This document shows positions 39,611-51,375 of a stretch of 64,000 nt of DNA, one piece after another (the stretch's first letter is position 1; every line of letters starts with the position of its first letter). The position numbers were made by a program, and so were the translations under genes. The stretch is from Siphonodentalium dalli (taxonomy: Eukaryota > Mollusca > Scaphopoda > Gadilida > Siphonodentaliidae): NCBI GenBank assembly GCA_032622095.1, contig CP136065.1, positions 207,370,151-207,434,150 on the forward strand. Reading direction: 5' to 3'. Under the pieces are notes generated by a model. It did not search any database and was not told where the DNA came from. It worked only from the letters and a program-made list of their open reading frames with translations.

Positions 39611-40360
39611 TGTGCCAAGACAACCACAGGGACATAACTTTCAACCCGGGAAGAAGATAGGAAATCTCTGTCAGAGGGGCGCTCGATTACCACACATATC
39701 AGCGTCGCTGTTGACCACATCTAGATCACAAAAGTACTGAGCACCAAATCGAATTAGCGAGCGTCCATGCAATAACATAGGGAAATGATTTGTGGAGTAA
39801 ACAGAACACGGTCTTGAGGATTAGCAAGACCAGATGTATCGCCTAGAAAGCTACTGAAACCAGGAGAGTTAATAGGACCCATGGGGAGATGACGATAACT
39901 CAATTACCCTAAGTACGATGAACCGACGCGCCGTGAAAATACACATGGCCGTCATTAGCAGACACTGGGTATTTTAGGAAGAAGCAAGCGAACATGAGAA
40001 GACAGTTCTAACCAGCTACCCGATAGTAACAACGAATTCTCGGACGCCAGAGAAAAGCAACTAGAAGGATGGATGAAGATACAAGGTAAACACGATGATC
40101 TTGTGATCCTAACAACATCTCACTGATGCGCCGGCGGAAGAAGAACATGAGACGACAGGAAGATAAACTCAACCGGAACTCAACCGAGTAGAAGACAAGC
40201 AGATACATCCAACCTATGAAGACGGAAGAAGATCCCAACCCAAGCAGACGACAGGAAGAGAAACCCAGATGCCGATGATTGAACATTATTGACTTTGTTA
40301 TATATAAATAATCAAACAGTTCTGATAGCCTTAAGAGTTATATGTACCCGTATTGGCACA
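39611..40360 (+). repeat. Gypsy 3' LTR
   Basis: 750 bp, same ends as the 5' LTR and one observed substitution (40161). Confidence 0.95.
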
Positions 40361-40703
40361 TATTTTTGGTATTTGTCGGCACTTAATTCTCTATAAAAGC
40401 CTGTACCGTATATTGATCATCAGAAAGCATGATTTGGAAAAGTAAACACGGAAGTGAGAAAAAACTCACGGCGGAAGTGAAACGTCTGCTAAAATCCATC
40501 TATGTTGCGCGCGCATCACAATTTCACCGATTCATTTCGCAATAGAGTTAATTCGTGACGTCACGGAGTCCAATATGAAAAGTCATATTGTACAGTCGGG
40601 AGTCCAATATGACTTTCGGGAGTCCAATATGACTTTTTCCTGGACTATCACGTGGCGGCTTTTGCCCAATCGGAAATGGTGTTAGTTAAGGGATGGATAA
40701 TAA
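40361..40703. mobile_element. fold-back repeat F1, copy B, right part
   Basis: Continues 31526-31756 beyond the Gypsy insertion and matches the reverse complement of 29655-29985, including CAATAGAGTTAATTCGTGAC and three GGAGTCCAATATGA units. Ends in GGGATGGATAATAA. Confidence 0.8.
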
Positions 40704-42505
40704 ACATTTATATTTGTCATATATAAACGTGGGAAGTTGCTAGCTTTAGTTTTGCATGGATGTGTATGAGTTGTTTTAACGAGACACGTGGTGGCAGGGT
40801 GGTTGTACTGTGGTGTTCCGCGGAATCCGCCCCTCCAACTTTGATGAAAGTATTCAACATTTTGAAATCCAATGACTGACACAGCAACAGTTGGAAACTA
40901 CGTATATAGATGGAAATTGTTGTGATAGTTTGATGTATTTGTGTGGTTGCTCCACTACGTGTCACGTGCGATCATATTATATATACCCTGTTCGTAATTC
41001 TTGTCAGCAGTAGTTCATATACGAAAGTTGTCTATTATGGACTTCGGCACATATGAAACAACAGGTTGGCATGGGAATGTCCTCCTTACCCTCTTAATTC
41101 ACAAATGTATACCGGTGTACATATAGCTATATCCTATATGTATTAGAGTTCGCATTATCAACAACATAAGAGACCTTTCGCAAACATCACTATTACGATT
41201 ACTGATAGGATATATTGTCCAAGTAAGGTTGACACCATCACAATTTACCTACGATTGCTAATTGGTGAGACGGCATATGCCCCACTATATTCAGTTACAC
41301 ATATATTTGATGGAAAAAATAATGGTGTCTCTTTGAGATCCCAAGTTCTTATTCGTGTGTAATACACCACACGGATAATGTTAGAGCGTACCCAAGCAGG
41401 AACGGTGGCACATTCTTGACACAATCATGTGCACATAATTAAACTGCGTGGGGTATATTTCGTCTCACATAAGAATCCCCACGCGCAAAGATCGAATTTT
41501 GGCCGTATACTGGCAGGATATTTCCATATCCGTAATCGTATTCGTGATTTTGCGAAATGTCTCTAATAGTATAGTATGGTGTGTTTACTGATTCCATGTC
41601 TAGTGTCATTAATCATTAATAACAACTGCGGATATGGCTCAAACAGCCGAATGTCTGGATGTTAAGACTTTACACTTTCTTCTAATCAATTCGATCGGTA
41701 CTATTTAACTTTATTTATTTCTTGCTGATAAATTGCAGCTGCTATACGTCTGTAAATACTTTCAGAAAGAGATATTGCTTTTTTTCCAAGTAAATACGTA
41801 AAATTAATTCCAGAACACGGAGCGCAGATTCACATCTTACAGGGAGACTGTATCTAAATGTCCAGCATTTATGCGATTTGTTTAATCTAACGTAACAACA
41901 AGAACATTAACAATGCGCCATGTCTGAGCGTCGGTCGAACGGACATCTCTTTGCAAGAAAATGTATTTTGAAGATCAATATATATCAACTTTCACTTTGA
42001 TTTGAGTACCATATTGGAATCACCCAATGATACTAATTTACGGATGAAACGAAAAATCGGAATACGATCGCCAAAGTTAACTTCTGATTCTTCTCAAACT
42101 ATTTCCAGACGAATGTGTAAAATAAATTATTAGATTTAATATGTCACCATATCCAGGTATTGGTGACCTTTTGGTGAATAATAATCTTGGATTTGATGTC
42201 ATATATTTCGTGATTGCTTTTTCCTGGATGGCGTGCGCTAATTTTTAATTATCCCAATCCACCGTCCTTTGTGTAATTGTGGTAACGTCGTAATACCTAG
42301 AACTTCTAATATATCGTAATCGAGTTTATATCTCGAGTCATACACTCTATTTAATATAATTTTCGTGTTGATACCTGCGGTTCTCGTGAGTATGCGTGTC
42401 TATTCAGTATGCGTCATCGACTCAAATTTGTAGCATATTTTCTGATGAATGATGTGGAAGGCGCCCAATAAATGATCAGATTCGCGTACAGCACCAATTT
42501 AAAGC
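40704..42505. other. unassigned DNA
   Basis: About 1.8 kb. No credible ORF, terminal repeats or RNA gene recognised. Confidence 0.5.
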
Positions 42506-42920
42506 AACATGGCGGTTTGCGCTCCAAAATACACATAATATTAATCGCTTTTGAATTTTACTCAGTATCGAAATAGATCGATAAATATCTGAACTACCTT
42601 TCTACAAGCATTATGTAATGAAAAATACAACTGTCAATTCTGTGGGTTGGGTCCCAAACAAAAAACCGTCATTTGCGCGACATGGAACAGAAAAGAGCGT
42701 TCCGTGGTATTCTATTATTGATATGGTAGCAATAAAGAGCGTTTGTCTGACTTCTTGTTGAAAAAGTCTGAAAAATGGCTGTGGAGTTTGGCAAGTGTTT
42801 TTCAGAGCATACGAAGCCGATATATCAATAGTTCGTGTATGTATCGACCTATCGTATCCGTCGCTCCCAAATTACGTAGGAAAACAATTAGAGGTTCGAA
42901 TGAGCCATGTCCATTTAAAC
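42506..42920. repeat. dispersed repeat family R1, copy 2
   Basis: Direct-orientation relative of 28760-29200. Contains TGATATGGTAGCAATAAAGAGCGTTT at about 42720-42744, the best example of the dispersed motif block. Confidence 0.75.
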
Positions 42921-43302
42921 AAAACATATTCAGATAAAACATTATTTCGATTCGATAATTTCGTTGGGTTAGTATGTGCGGTTACTTCTGGGAATTAAAC
43001 CAACATTCGAACTGGGAATTATACGTTATGTTCTCCTTCTATTTTAACCTATATTGAATGCAATAAATGTCCATTATTATTAAAGGCACGGGTGGCCTTG
43101 GTTGCAGGTTATAATATAGAATTAAAAGTTACCAAATTATGATATTGTCCTCAAGTATATAATAAGAGTATAGCATAATGATAATATGAATAGGATATTA
43201 TCCACAAAACAATTTGTGTGAGCCGAAAGTTTGTTTATATTCAGCCTATAAATAGTGTGCGATAAGCAAAACACTCAACGCCAAATTATTGAGTGGCGAG
43301 TG
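42921..43302. other. unassigned AT-rich DNA
   Basis: No feature supportable. Confidence 0.5.
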
Positions 43303-43560
43303 CTATAGGATAGGATAGGATATTTTATTTCAATACACATACATATTACATAATAATGATAACAATTATAGATAATTCTGTCGTATATTGTGGGGGATGG
43401 CATAATCTGGCAAGACTGTCTTCCTGCCATCCCCAGTATGGTAAATATAGAAAGTAATAACTAATAGTAAGATGGCCTTGGGTGAGCCGTGCACATATTG
43501 TGTATATGTAATTTATGAGTTTAGGGCTTAGTTTAAGAGTGTGTGAAAATGGATACTAAC
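43303..43560 (-). mobile_element. LINE 3' UTR with (TATCC)n tail
   Basis: AGGATAGGATAGGATATTTTATTTCAATAC at 43306-43335 repeats the 3' end of the LINE at 22416-23249, including a GGGGGATGGCATAATCTGGC box. No RT coding is retained. Confidence 0.65.
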
Positions 43561-43904
43561 CGAGGGATGTTCAATACCATGTATATGGTTCAAATTCAGA
43601 CGATCGGGTAGTATGTTTGGCGGATGAGGTTACAGGGACTACTGATTCGTATATATTGACGTTGAACGTGTTATATGTATTGTATAACTATGTTGTAAAA
43701 GACTTGGTATAGTTTTCAACATGAAAACTACATATAGTGCATGGGGTCTCCCCCGGTGTTGAGTGTTTTGCTTGTCGCACTCTCTTTACGCACTGTACTT
43801 TAAGAGAACATGGCTTTTGTTTTCTAACACGACGTACGATATTGACAATAACATACTATTTATGCGATATTTGTGATTGTTATAAGAACCAAATAGGTCT
43901 ATAT

Positions 43905-44367
43905 GTGACCCGCCATATCAAATCCAGTCGTAAGTCGGGATTTTTTTTACCCTGTGCCAATTCATTCTCTTATATATGCGAGTCGACCATAGGTCGCCTC
44001 GCATATATATTAGAGAATGCATTGGCCTAACAATTTTTTTATCATTTTTTTTAAATAAATGTTTCTTACAATTTTTAGGACATAAAATTAAAAAAACATC
44101 CATTACCCTGCAGGGAGCCCCACACATATATATAAGCATATAGAAGAGTGTCGTCTGCTCATGTTTGTCTGGGGCTCTGTATGGGTGAAATTATAAAATT
44201 GTTAAAGAATACAAGAAAACATTATTAAAATTGTAAAAAATTGTTAGGCCAATGCATTCTCTTATATATGCGAGGCGACCTATGGTCGACTCGCATATAT
44301 AAGAAAATGCATTGACACAGGGTAAAACAAATCCCGACTTACGACTGGATTTGATATGGCGGGTCAC
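43905..44367. mobile_element. double-palindrome fold-back element
   Basis: The outer arms (about 43905-44036 and 44237-44367) are inverted copies starting GTGACCCGCCATATCAAATC. Each arm itself contains a hairpin built from CATTCTCTTATATATGCGAG and its inverse, with a GTCGACCATAGGTCGCC centre. The centre of the element (about 44040-44235) is AT-rich and also weakly self-complementary (GGAGCCCCACA / TCTGGGGCTC). Non-coding. Confidence 0.8.
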
Positions 44368-44931
44368 AAATGTGTCTTTCTGTTAAAGGTGGTTTTATCA
44401 TATGTGACTATTTTTAACAGCAATACCCATTACGAAGGCCATCCGTATCTCGAAACTTGTATCTGTCTGCGTGGCATAACGTCACTATACTGAGGCAACT
44501 GGCGTGACTTGTTTGTGCTAATGATAGTTTCTTCAAGTGCTCAGGCGTATGTCGCGTGGTAGCCAAAACTATAGTGCGTTCGATCGTCCCAGAAAAAAAC
44601 AATTGTGCACTTCTTGAAAACTAATGCACTGCGACCATTCAATAACATGTGCTGGCGTTTCGATTTGTCTGGTTTGCACGTCGAGTATGAGTACGTGCAT
44701 GCATGCATGTATGTATGTATGTATGTGTGTATGTTATAGACTAGAAAACTGCTCGACAGATCCGACTCATATACGCTCATATAGGCATGTTTCTGGACCG
44801 ATCGAACAATAGTTTATACAGACGCTGCATGTATATTATGCCCAGTGGGAGGCGATCACAAAGAAATCCCTAAATAGCCCGGAGGAAGTCGGGCACATCA
44901 GCTAGTTATGAAATAAATTTAGATAACCTCA
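44368..44931. other. unassigned DNA with (ATGT)n tract
   Basis: A short CATGCATGCATGTATGTATG microsatellite at about 44697-44732; otherwise nothing recognised. Confidence 0.5.
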
Positions 44932-45107
44932 CCTACGTACAGCTATAACCTCACCTACGTACAGCTATAACCTCACCTACGTACATCTATAACCTCACCT
45001 ACGTACAGCTATAACCTCACCTACGTACAGCTAACTTTAGATAACCTCACCTACGTACAGCTAACTTTAGATAACCTCACCTACGTACAGCTAACCTCAC
45101 TAACGTA
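44932..45107. repeat. 22/30-bp minisatellite
   Basis: Repeats of TAACCTCACCTACGTACAGC with period 22 bp for five units, then units extended by CTAACTTTAGA to about 30 bp. About eight copies in total, nearly identical. Confidence 0.92.
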
Positions 45108-45112
45108 CATAA

Positions 45113-45606
45113 TCAAGTTCGCGCGTTTTAGCGCGACCATTATAAACTTTCATCGGAAAAGCAATCATATCCCAGTTCGTTCATTCTCGTGAATTCCTTC
45201 TGGAAAAGGCGGTTTGCAATCAAAAGGTTAATGTGTGTGTTCTCAGTGCCTGACGGCATAACGACCTGTCCTGACCAATAAAAACGAGAAACTCAAGTAC
45301 AACGTAATTATAGTTTCTTGCCCAATTTCACATTTCCTTCAACGATCTTTTTATCAAAGTAGCTTATTGCATGTTTCCCGACTATAGCCAACAATGGCGA
45401 CCATTCAGCGAGGATCTCTAATCGAGATACGGATGCCGACTCAAATAAATTCCCAGTCATCACGAACAACGCGAATTTATTCTTACTGTCTCGATGTCTA
45501 AACATTGCGCAACTGTGATAATCGAGATAATGGGTGACTTTGGCCTATGGCGATTATCACGGATGAAACGTATTTATTCTGGGTATATTTCGTGAAATAT
45601 ATAATG
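45113..45606. other. unassigned DNA
   Basis: No feature seen. Confidence 0.5.
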
Positions 45607-45608
45607 TA

Positions 45609-45810
45609 CAGTAATGCCCTAAATAATCGACTCCTTAACCACAACATAATTATGGGTAACTTTTCAGGATTTAGTCGGAAATATGGCTTGTTGCCATTCA
45701 TCCCCGAGAGCTTTCCGATGAATGGCAACAAGCCATATTTCTGACCAAATCCTGAAAAGTTACCCATAATTCTGCTGTGGTTAAGGAGTCGATTATTTAG
45801 AGCATTACTG
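45609..45810. mobile_element. Tc1/mariner-like fold-back MITE, copy 1
   Basis: 202 bp with near-perfect inverted arms beginning CAGTAATGCCCTAAATAATC and meeting at a central ATTCATCCCCGAGAGCTTTC. Flanked by TA on both sides, consistent with a TA target site. Confidence 0.8.
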
Positions 45811-45812
45811 TA

Positions 45813-46470
45813 TATATTACACAGTGACGGAGATCCCCATAACAACTACAATCAATTCCCTCTTCTCTCCGAGATAACAACCGAACGAATAGCGTGTTTT
45901 TTATCCGTGAAAATACAGGTGCTCAGTATATTCTGCTTTTATTTCAAGCTGTTCCGTATATACTTACACATCCGTATGGAACACGTGTTCGACAAGCATT
46001 CCGTTAACGTTACACGTAATTTTTTTTAATGGCGTTCCAACAAGGATGAAACCGGAACTATAAAATAAAAATCTCATCACATATGACGAAACAAGCCCTG
46101 CATGTGCCTTAATAAGTCTTACAAGACTGTGTTTTAATTCGCGGATACTAGGACGGGTGGCGTGTGATAAATACAGAACCCCGAGTGTGTTAATGGTTTG
46201 TCAACTTTGTCGATATATACGGCATTTGTGCCGTCCGCGCTTGTACTCGTGTCGTATCGACAATCCCATTAACACACTCGTGTCAATCTGTGTATTTATA
46301 GATTATTTCTAGTCAGTGAACACTCATCCCTATAGTATAGTCAAAGTTTCTTCCTGCCTGTGTTTTTTTTTACTTTCTGTCTAAAATTATTCTATATGAC
46401 TGTCTAATTTTATCTATCTATCTATCTATTTTCTATCCGTCCCATCTGTTCTCGTCCTGGTCTCCCCTTC
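45813..46470. other. unassigned DNA
   Basis: Around 46170-46300 an interrupted inverted repeat (GAGTGTGTTAATGG / CCATTAACACACTCG, centred near 46235) is the only structure seen. Confidence 0.5.
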
Positions 46471-46745
46471 TTTCTTTCTCATTCTCATCAGTATATAGTA
46501 CATGTATTGCCCATCGCCCTACATATATCGCAGTCTACTAAATCTCCACCCCTACTCCTTCTTTCTTTCTCGTTCTCGTCAGTATATATAGTATATGTAT
46601 TGCCCATCGCCCTACATATATCGCTGTCTACTAAATCTCCACCCTTATTCATTCTTTCGTTCTCATTCTCGTCAGTATATAGTACACGTATTGCCCATCG
46701 CCCTACATATATCGCAGTCTACTAAATCTACACCCCTATTTATTT
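46471..46745. repeat. about 92-bp tandem repeat, three units
   Basis: TGCCCATCGCCCTACATATA recurs at 46508, 46601 and 46692 with flanking CTACTAAATCTCCACCC and a T/C-rich block. Open frames here arise from the repeat and are not genes. Confidence 0.88.
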
Positions 46746-46945
46746 CTCTCTTTTTTTTTTCACCACAAATACTATTGTTATGTTCCCTTCTATCTAGTTT
46801 ACCCTTTCGCATACACACCCATCGGTCTTTCTTTCTGTAATAACACTCAGTTACCTTTCCTCATCATCCGTTGTGTCTTCTTTAGCTCTATAATCCATTT
46901 ATTACTGTATAATTGCCATCCAAAGTCCAACATTCCGCCAGGCAT

Positions 46946-46999
<54 letters not shown>

Positions 47000-47038
47000 C
47001 TCTCCCCCCTCTCTCTCTCTATCTCTCTCTTCTCTCTC
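46946..47038. repeat. (CT)n microsatellite and CT-rich tract
   Basis: About 25 uninterrupted CT units followed by CT-rich sequence. A G10 run follows at 47112-47121. Confidence 0.95.
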
Positions 47039-47269
47039 ACACACTCTTCCTCTCTGCATCTCTCTCCTCCCACCATCACTCTATCTGCCTCTTCCCCTCT
47101 CCGTCCGGACATGGGGGGGGGGGGTGTCACACGCCATCATTGTTGCCCATTTCTTTATTTATTTCCATCCTCCGCCGGTACCATCACTCTCCTTTCGAGA
47201 ATAATCGATTATGTCGCGTTTCATTTGAACGACGGTGATTCTTCCAAACGACAACGAGGAACAATTGAC

Positions 47270-47867
47270 ACGAAAGCCAGAATCTCTAACCGAAAAGGAA
47301 TAATATGACAACCGTTTAGGGAGCCATATAATCAAGCGCTAGCAGCTGATGACGCTCTCCGGTGTCATTTCGATCTTTCCAAAATGTGGGAACCCTTTTT
47401 AACTTTACTTTGGTATGTACGTTCCAAATCTCTTTTCCAAATTTCTGTAAACCGCTCCTGGATCATGCCTCACAATTTTGTTTTATCACGATGGACGAGG
47501 AAACCTGTACCTGTAAAAATTGGGCAACAGGACCATAAAACATCCCCTTATCTTTAATATATCTTACAGCTACGTTCCTTTTCCACCGTGATATGCATAC
47601 ACCTATTTTATACACATATCATGTGAAAAATTACATGTATACATATGACGACAGAATGATGAGCCATTTTACTGTCCTGTATCCTTTGTTGACTTGTAGA
47701 TAGCCGAGGGGTCACTCTCGGTTACCACTCGACCCTTCATACTAGTATTTTCCTGCTGGTCCGGGGGGGCGGTGTGGTGCTACGCACCCAGTTTGAAGTT
47801 ATTACGTCTGACATCCACTTTGCCATGCTGGCATAAACCACAAAACGAAAGCCAGAATCTCTAACCG
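47270..47867. mobile_element. insertion flanked by 23-bp direct repeats
   Basis: A 23-bp sequence beginning ACGAAAGCCAGAATC occurs at 47270-47292 and 47845-47867. The 552 bp between them contain no ORF and no RNA polymerase III boxes that I recognise. A long perfect duplication of this type suggests a retroposed sequence, but the class is unclear. Confidence 0.5.
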
Positions 47868-48237
47868 GTTTGTTACCGGAACCAGGTTACACAAACACAA
47901 GTATTTAAAAATAATCAATAACATTTTCTAACGTACAAACGGCCACCTACCAGCAGGTTTATTGGTCATTTAAAAGCAATTCCGAACAGGGTTCGCGATT
48001 GTGTGTGATGATAAGTTCGACCCGTTTCTGTTCCCGATAATGTACGGTGATACTTTTGACCCGTTTTGGTTCGCGATAATGTACGACGCTGTCCGGTGAC
48101 GTGTGACCCGTTTCGGGCATCCAAACTGGACTTTCGTCTCAACACGTATCAGCCGTATCAGCCTGCATAAGCGCAAAAACAATATGTCTTTAATGGAGAT
48201 CGACTTCCGAAGTGAACACATCAGCACTTGCCCTTAT
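47868..48237. other. unassigned DNA
   Basis: Three related CGTTTC/TTCGCGATAATGTACG units near 48010-48080 hint at an old short tandem repeat. No gene. Confidence 0.45.
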
Positions 48238-51200
48238 GTTAAACCCCTGTCACACTCAGGCCGGCGCTCTGACTGCGCTGCAAAAGTACCAACATATCAG
48301 TAACACGCAGGAGGAGCACCGAAAACTGTCGAAAATTGTCAAACTTTTAAAACAAAGTATGCTCCTATTGCGTTCCTACTTTGTCAAGACTCACGCTCTT
48401 AGTGCGTTCAAGTCGCTGTCATTGTGATGCTAGTACGTTCTCAATAAGTTCGCAAAACGTTCTCTGCGCGGGCGCGGAGCGTATAGATAGCGCCTCCTGC
48501 GTTCTCCAGTCATTGTCAGTTTTTAGGTTGTGGGGAAAATACCCAACACTCCGCAATAGATTAGCTGTCCGATTAAATTACTGTCACACTCCGCTGCGAT
48601 CAGGCCGCGCTTGCATTGCGCTGAAAAATAATCAAAGCGCCAAGCAAAGCGCAGTAAGGTATCCAAGAACGTATTGGTGACTCAGTGGACACTGGCTAGG
48701 ACGGGAGAGGATCTCCGTGATCGCCCCAGAGCGCCAGAGCGCCGCGCTTGTTTTGTGCAGAGGTTCGGCGTTCTGACAAGGCGTAGTACCGTCGCCATGA
48801 CAGCACAAAGCGTACTAACAACGCAATGACAACGACTTGAACACATTAAGAGCGTTTACGGCGTGGAGGAAACGCAGTGAGAGCGTGTGGAGCGTGAGAC
48901 TTGAGGTTACAATACAACAAATACAGATTAGTAGAGTGATTTCCCCTGGCACTACCAAGCTAGGATCAGCATAAAAAAAATTCTGGCAGCTGAATGGTCA
49001 ATGATACATGGATGAAAAGTGCACGAAAAAATGCACAAAAGTGTTTTCCGAGACACATCAAATATAGCAACATGGTGACCGATTATGGCTGTGCAAATGG
49101 CGAATAATTTATGGGAGGTGTTTGTGTTTTTTTCGATATCATTTTTTCCTCAAGTTTAAGGGTAGTGTGACGTTTGTCAAGCTGCAGTGTGATCCACCAC
49201 GTTTACAAGTACTTTTGGGCACATTTCCATGTGTCTAAAAGGACGTTCTTTAATTTTAAATACTCGTGCATGGTCAAAGCTTTGCTGCGAATACAGGCCA
49301 GCGGGATTTGTTAACACTGAGGCCTATGTAAATCATTTGGTGTATTGTAACCTTGACAAAGCAGGAACGCAATGGGTCGTACCAGAGGCGGGCTTGCCGA
49401 TCGGGAGACCGGGAAAATTCCCGATGGGCCGGAGGCCGTGCGGGGTTGGGGGTTGGGGGTATATGTGATTGGGCCGCAAATGAAGCCGACGTGGGCGCCA
49501 CATGTGTTGTTTAACCAGCCTAATTGGCTAATCGTAATTTTGTCATTAAATGAACTTGTCAGCATCATATAACACCACGTAAAGACCACGTTAATCTCGA
49601 GATTGTAACGGTAACTCCCAGCTGTAAATCCCAAAATATTTATCACGCACCCCTCCCGGACCCTCCCCCAATAGAAATTTCCAACACAATAGGAACGCTT
49701 CAGTTGAGGCCAGTCTAGATGCTAGGATTAGCGATTTTCTTGTATAGTTTTCAAAATTTTCTCACCCCGGGCCGAACAACCATGGGCTGCCCACCGGTGT
49801 GTCCTGGTCTCTTATCCGTAGCCGTGTGCATTTGTCTGGAGTTAGACCGCTAGATGTTAGAATTTATGCAATTTTTCAGGTAAAAATATCTTAATGGTCT
49901 CATACCGGGAATATATAGGACCATGGTTTATGAATATATCGGATATTAGGCCAGAGCACTTAGGTGCAAGGGGTGAAAAAAACATGTATATTTTGTCTTT
50001 TTCAGTATCAGTTGGTGCAGTTGGAATTTCCCAAGGACATCCCCCGAACAGATTCTGATTCAAGGGGGGGGTGCAGTTGTAATTTCCCAAGGTGGACACC
50101 CTCCTGAACAGATTCTGATTCAAGGGGGATGCAGATGCAGATGATGCAGATGGGCCGGTATTATATTCATTTCCCGGGCAAGTGTTTTGGTCCAGTCCGC
50201 CTCTGGGTCGTACAAAAAGCGCGATGAAAACGTGATAAGCGGGATAGGAGCATGGGTGTTTTATTAGTTTTATTTATAGAATGGGAATTTTTGGGATGAT
50301 TAAAAGTCAAACTGCGAGCTGGAGGCCGAGTCCCGTAAAAGGTGCATGTAGTTGGGGAAATTCAATTTCGTTTATTGTGTTAATCAACGTTGATTAATGT
50401 TGATTTTTGGTTTGTGATAAACTATATGTCAATTACAAATGAAAGAAATTTCTGCAGCCCACTGGGGGTTGTGGTCGGAGACGGTCGAGTCGGCCACCGG
50501 TTCGTTAATTAGGTGCTGGTTGTTATTGTTATTTAGCGGAATTCTGAGTTGGTCATTCGCAAAACCAATATATTTTATATTCTACAATTACATTCTTGGG
50601 TTTATAATATATTATCTTGAGCGCGTTACCATTTATGACATTGGTTCTCTTGTTTTAACAGATTGAAAATTTCTGACAATTTTCCGCGCTTCCACTGTGA
50701 GTTATTCGTATTTTGATACTCAACTCAAAGCAAACGCCAGCCTGATCGCAGCGGAGTGTGACAGTGGTATGAGCAGACCGCATTTCAAAGTGGGATCGTA
50801 CTGTAAACCTGCTGTAAACGCCGGAAGAACGCCATGTATAACGCTTGGGCGTAAAGTGAGCGCCAGAGTCGCAGTGGCAGCACAATGTGGACGTTCTATG
50901 AGCGGGAACCAGTCCATAATACCACATGACAGCGCAGAAAGAGCGCAATAAGTTTTGGACATAGCCTCATTGAGCGTATTAAGGACGGGAAAGGCACGTA
51001 GTGAGAATTTGATTAAGCTTACTGTAGTCGCAAAAGACAAGATTAATTTCTTGCTGCGACCACGAGAAGCTAATATGCGCTTTTGCTACATCCACATAAC
51101 GCTCACGTCGCTCGCTTGGCGCTTTGCTTTGCGCTGTCACGGCGACAGCACTACGTCCTGGTCTGAACGCCGAGCCTCTGCGCTTGTTTTGTGCATGCAT

Positions 51201-51375
51201 AAAACAAGCGCGGCGCTCTGGCACCTATGGGCGACCATGAAGATCCTCGCCCGTTGTAGCCAGTGTCCACCGCGTCACCAATCGGTTCTTGGAGACCTTA
51301 GTGCGTTTAGGTGGGCGCTTTGATACTTTTGCAGCGCAATGAGAGCGCCGACCTGAGTGTGACAGGGGCTTTAAC
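48238..51375. mobile_element. long-inverted-repeat (fold-back) element with tandem subunits
   Basis: GTTAAACCCCTGTCACACTC at 48238 is mirrored by GAGTGTGACAGGGGCTTTAA ending near 51375. The arms (about 48238-48960 and 50690-51375) are diverged inverted copies sharing CAGAGCGCCGCGCTTGTTTT and TTGGTGAC...GTGGACACTGGCTA. Each arm contains a second internal TGTCACACTCCGCTGCGATC end (about 48583 and 50750), so the ends are duplicated within the arm. No transposase ORF is evident. The centre is interrupted by a hAT-like MITE at 49383-50205. Confidence 0.7.
49383..50205. mobile_element. hAT-like MITE nested in the fold-back element
   Basis: 823 bp beginning CAGAGGCGG and ending CCGCCTCTG, flanked by the perfect 8-bp duplication GGTCGTAC at 49375-49382 and 50206-50213. 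Contains a 55-60 bp tandem duplication (AATTTCCCAAGG...AACAGATTCTGATTCAAGG, about 50028-50135). No transposase; presumably mobilised in trans. Confidence 0.9.

Larger units (their letters stand above)
31757..40360 (+). mobile_element. complete young Gypsy-type LTR retrotransposon, 8.6 kb
   Basis: Two 750-bp LTRs begin TGTGCCAA and end TTGGCACA. The element is flanked by TATT at 31753-31756 and 40361-40364. The order LTR, PBS, gag, pro-RT-RNaseH-INT, extra ORFs, purine tract, LTR with integrase downstream of RNase H is Gypsy/Ty3 (Metaviridae-like). Removing it leaves GTGGTTATT|TTTGGTATTTG, which agrees with the uninterrupted sister repeat at 29655-30210. All ORFs appear open, so this copy could be recently active. 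Confidence 0.96.

Noticed and set aside
46507-46840. Hydrophobic Ser/Leu-rich frames
   Set aside because: They come from the 92-bp tandem repeat and pyrimidine-rich DNA.
48381-48680. 99-codon frame in the left arm of the fold-back element
   Set aside because: Diverged inverted copy at 50690-51375 does not preserve the frame; no domain sense.
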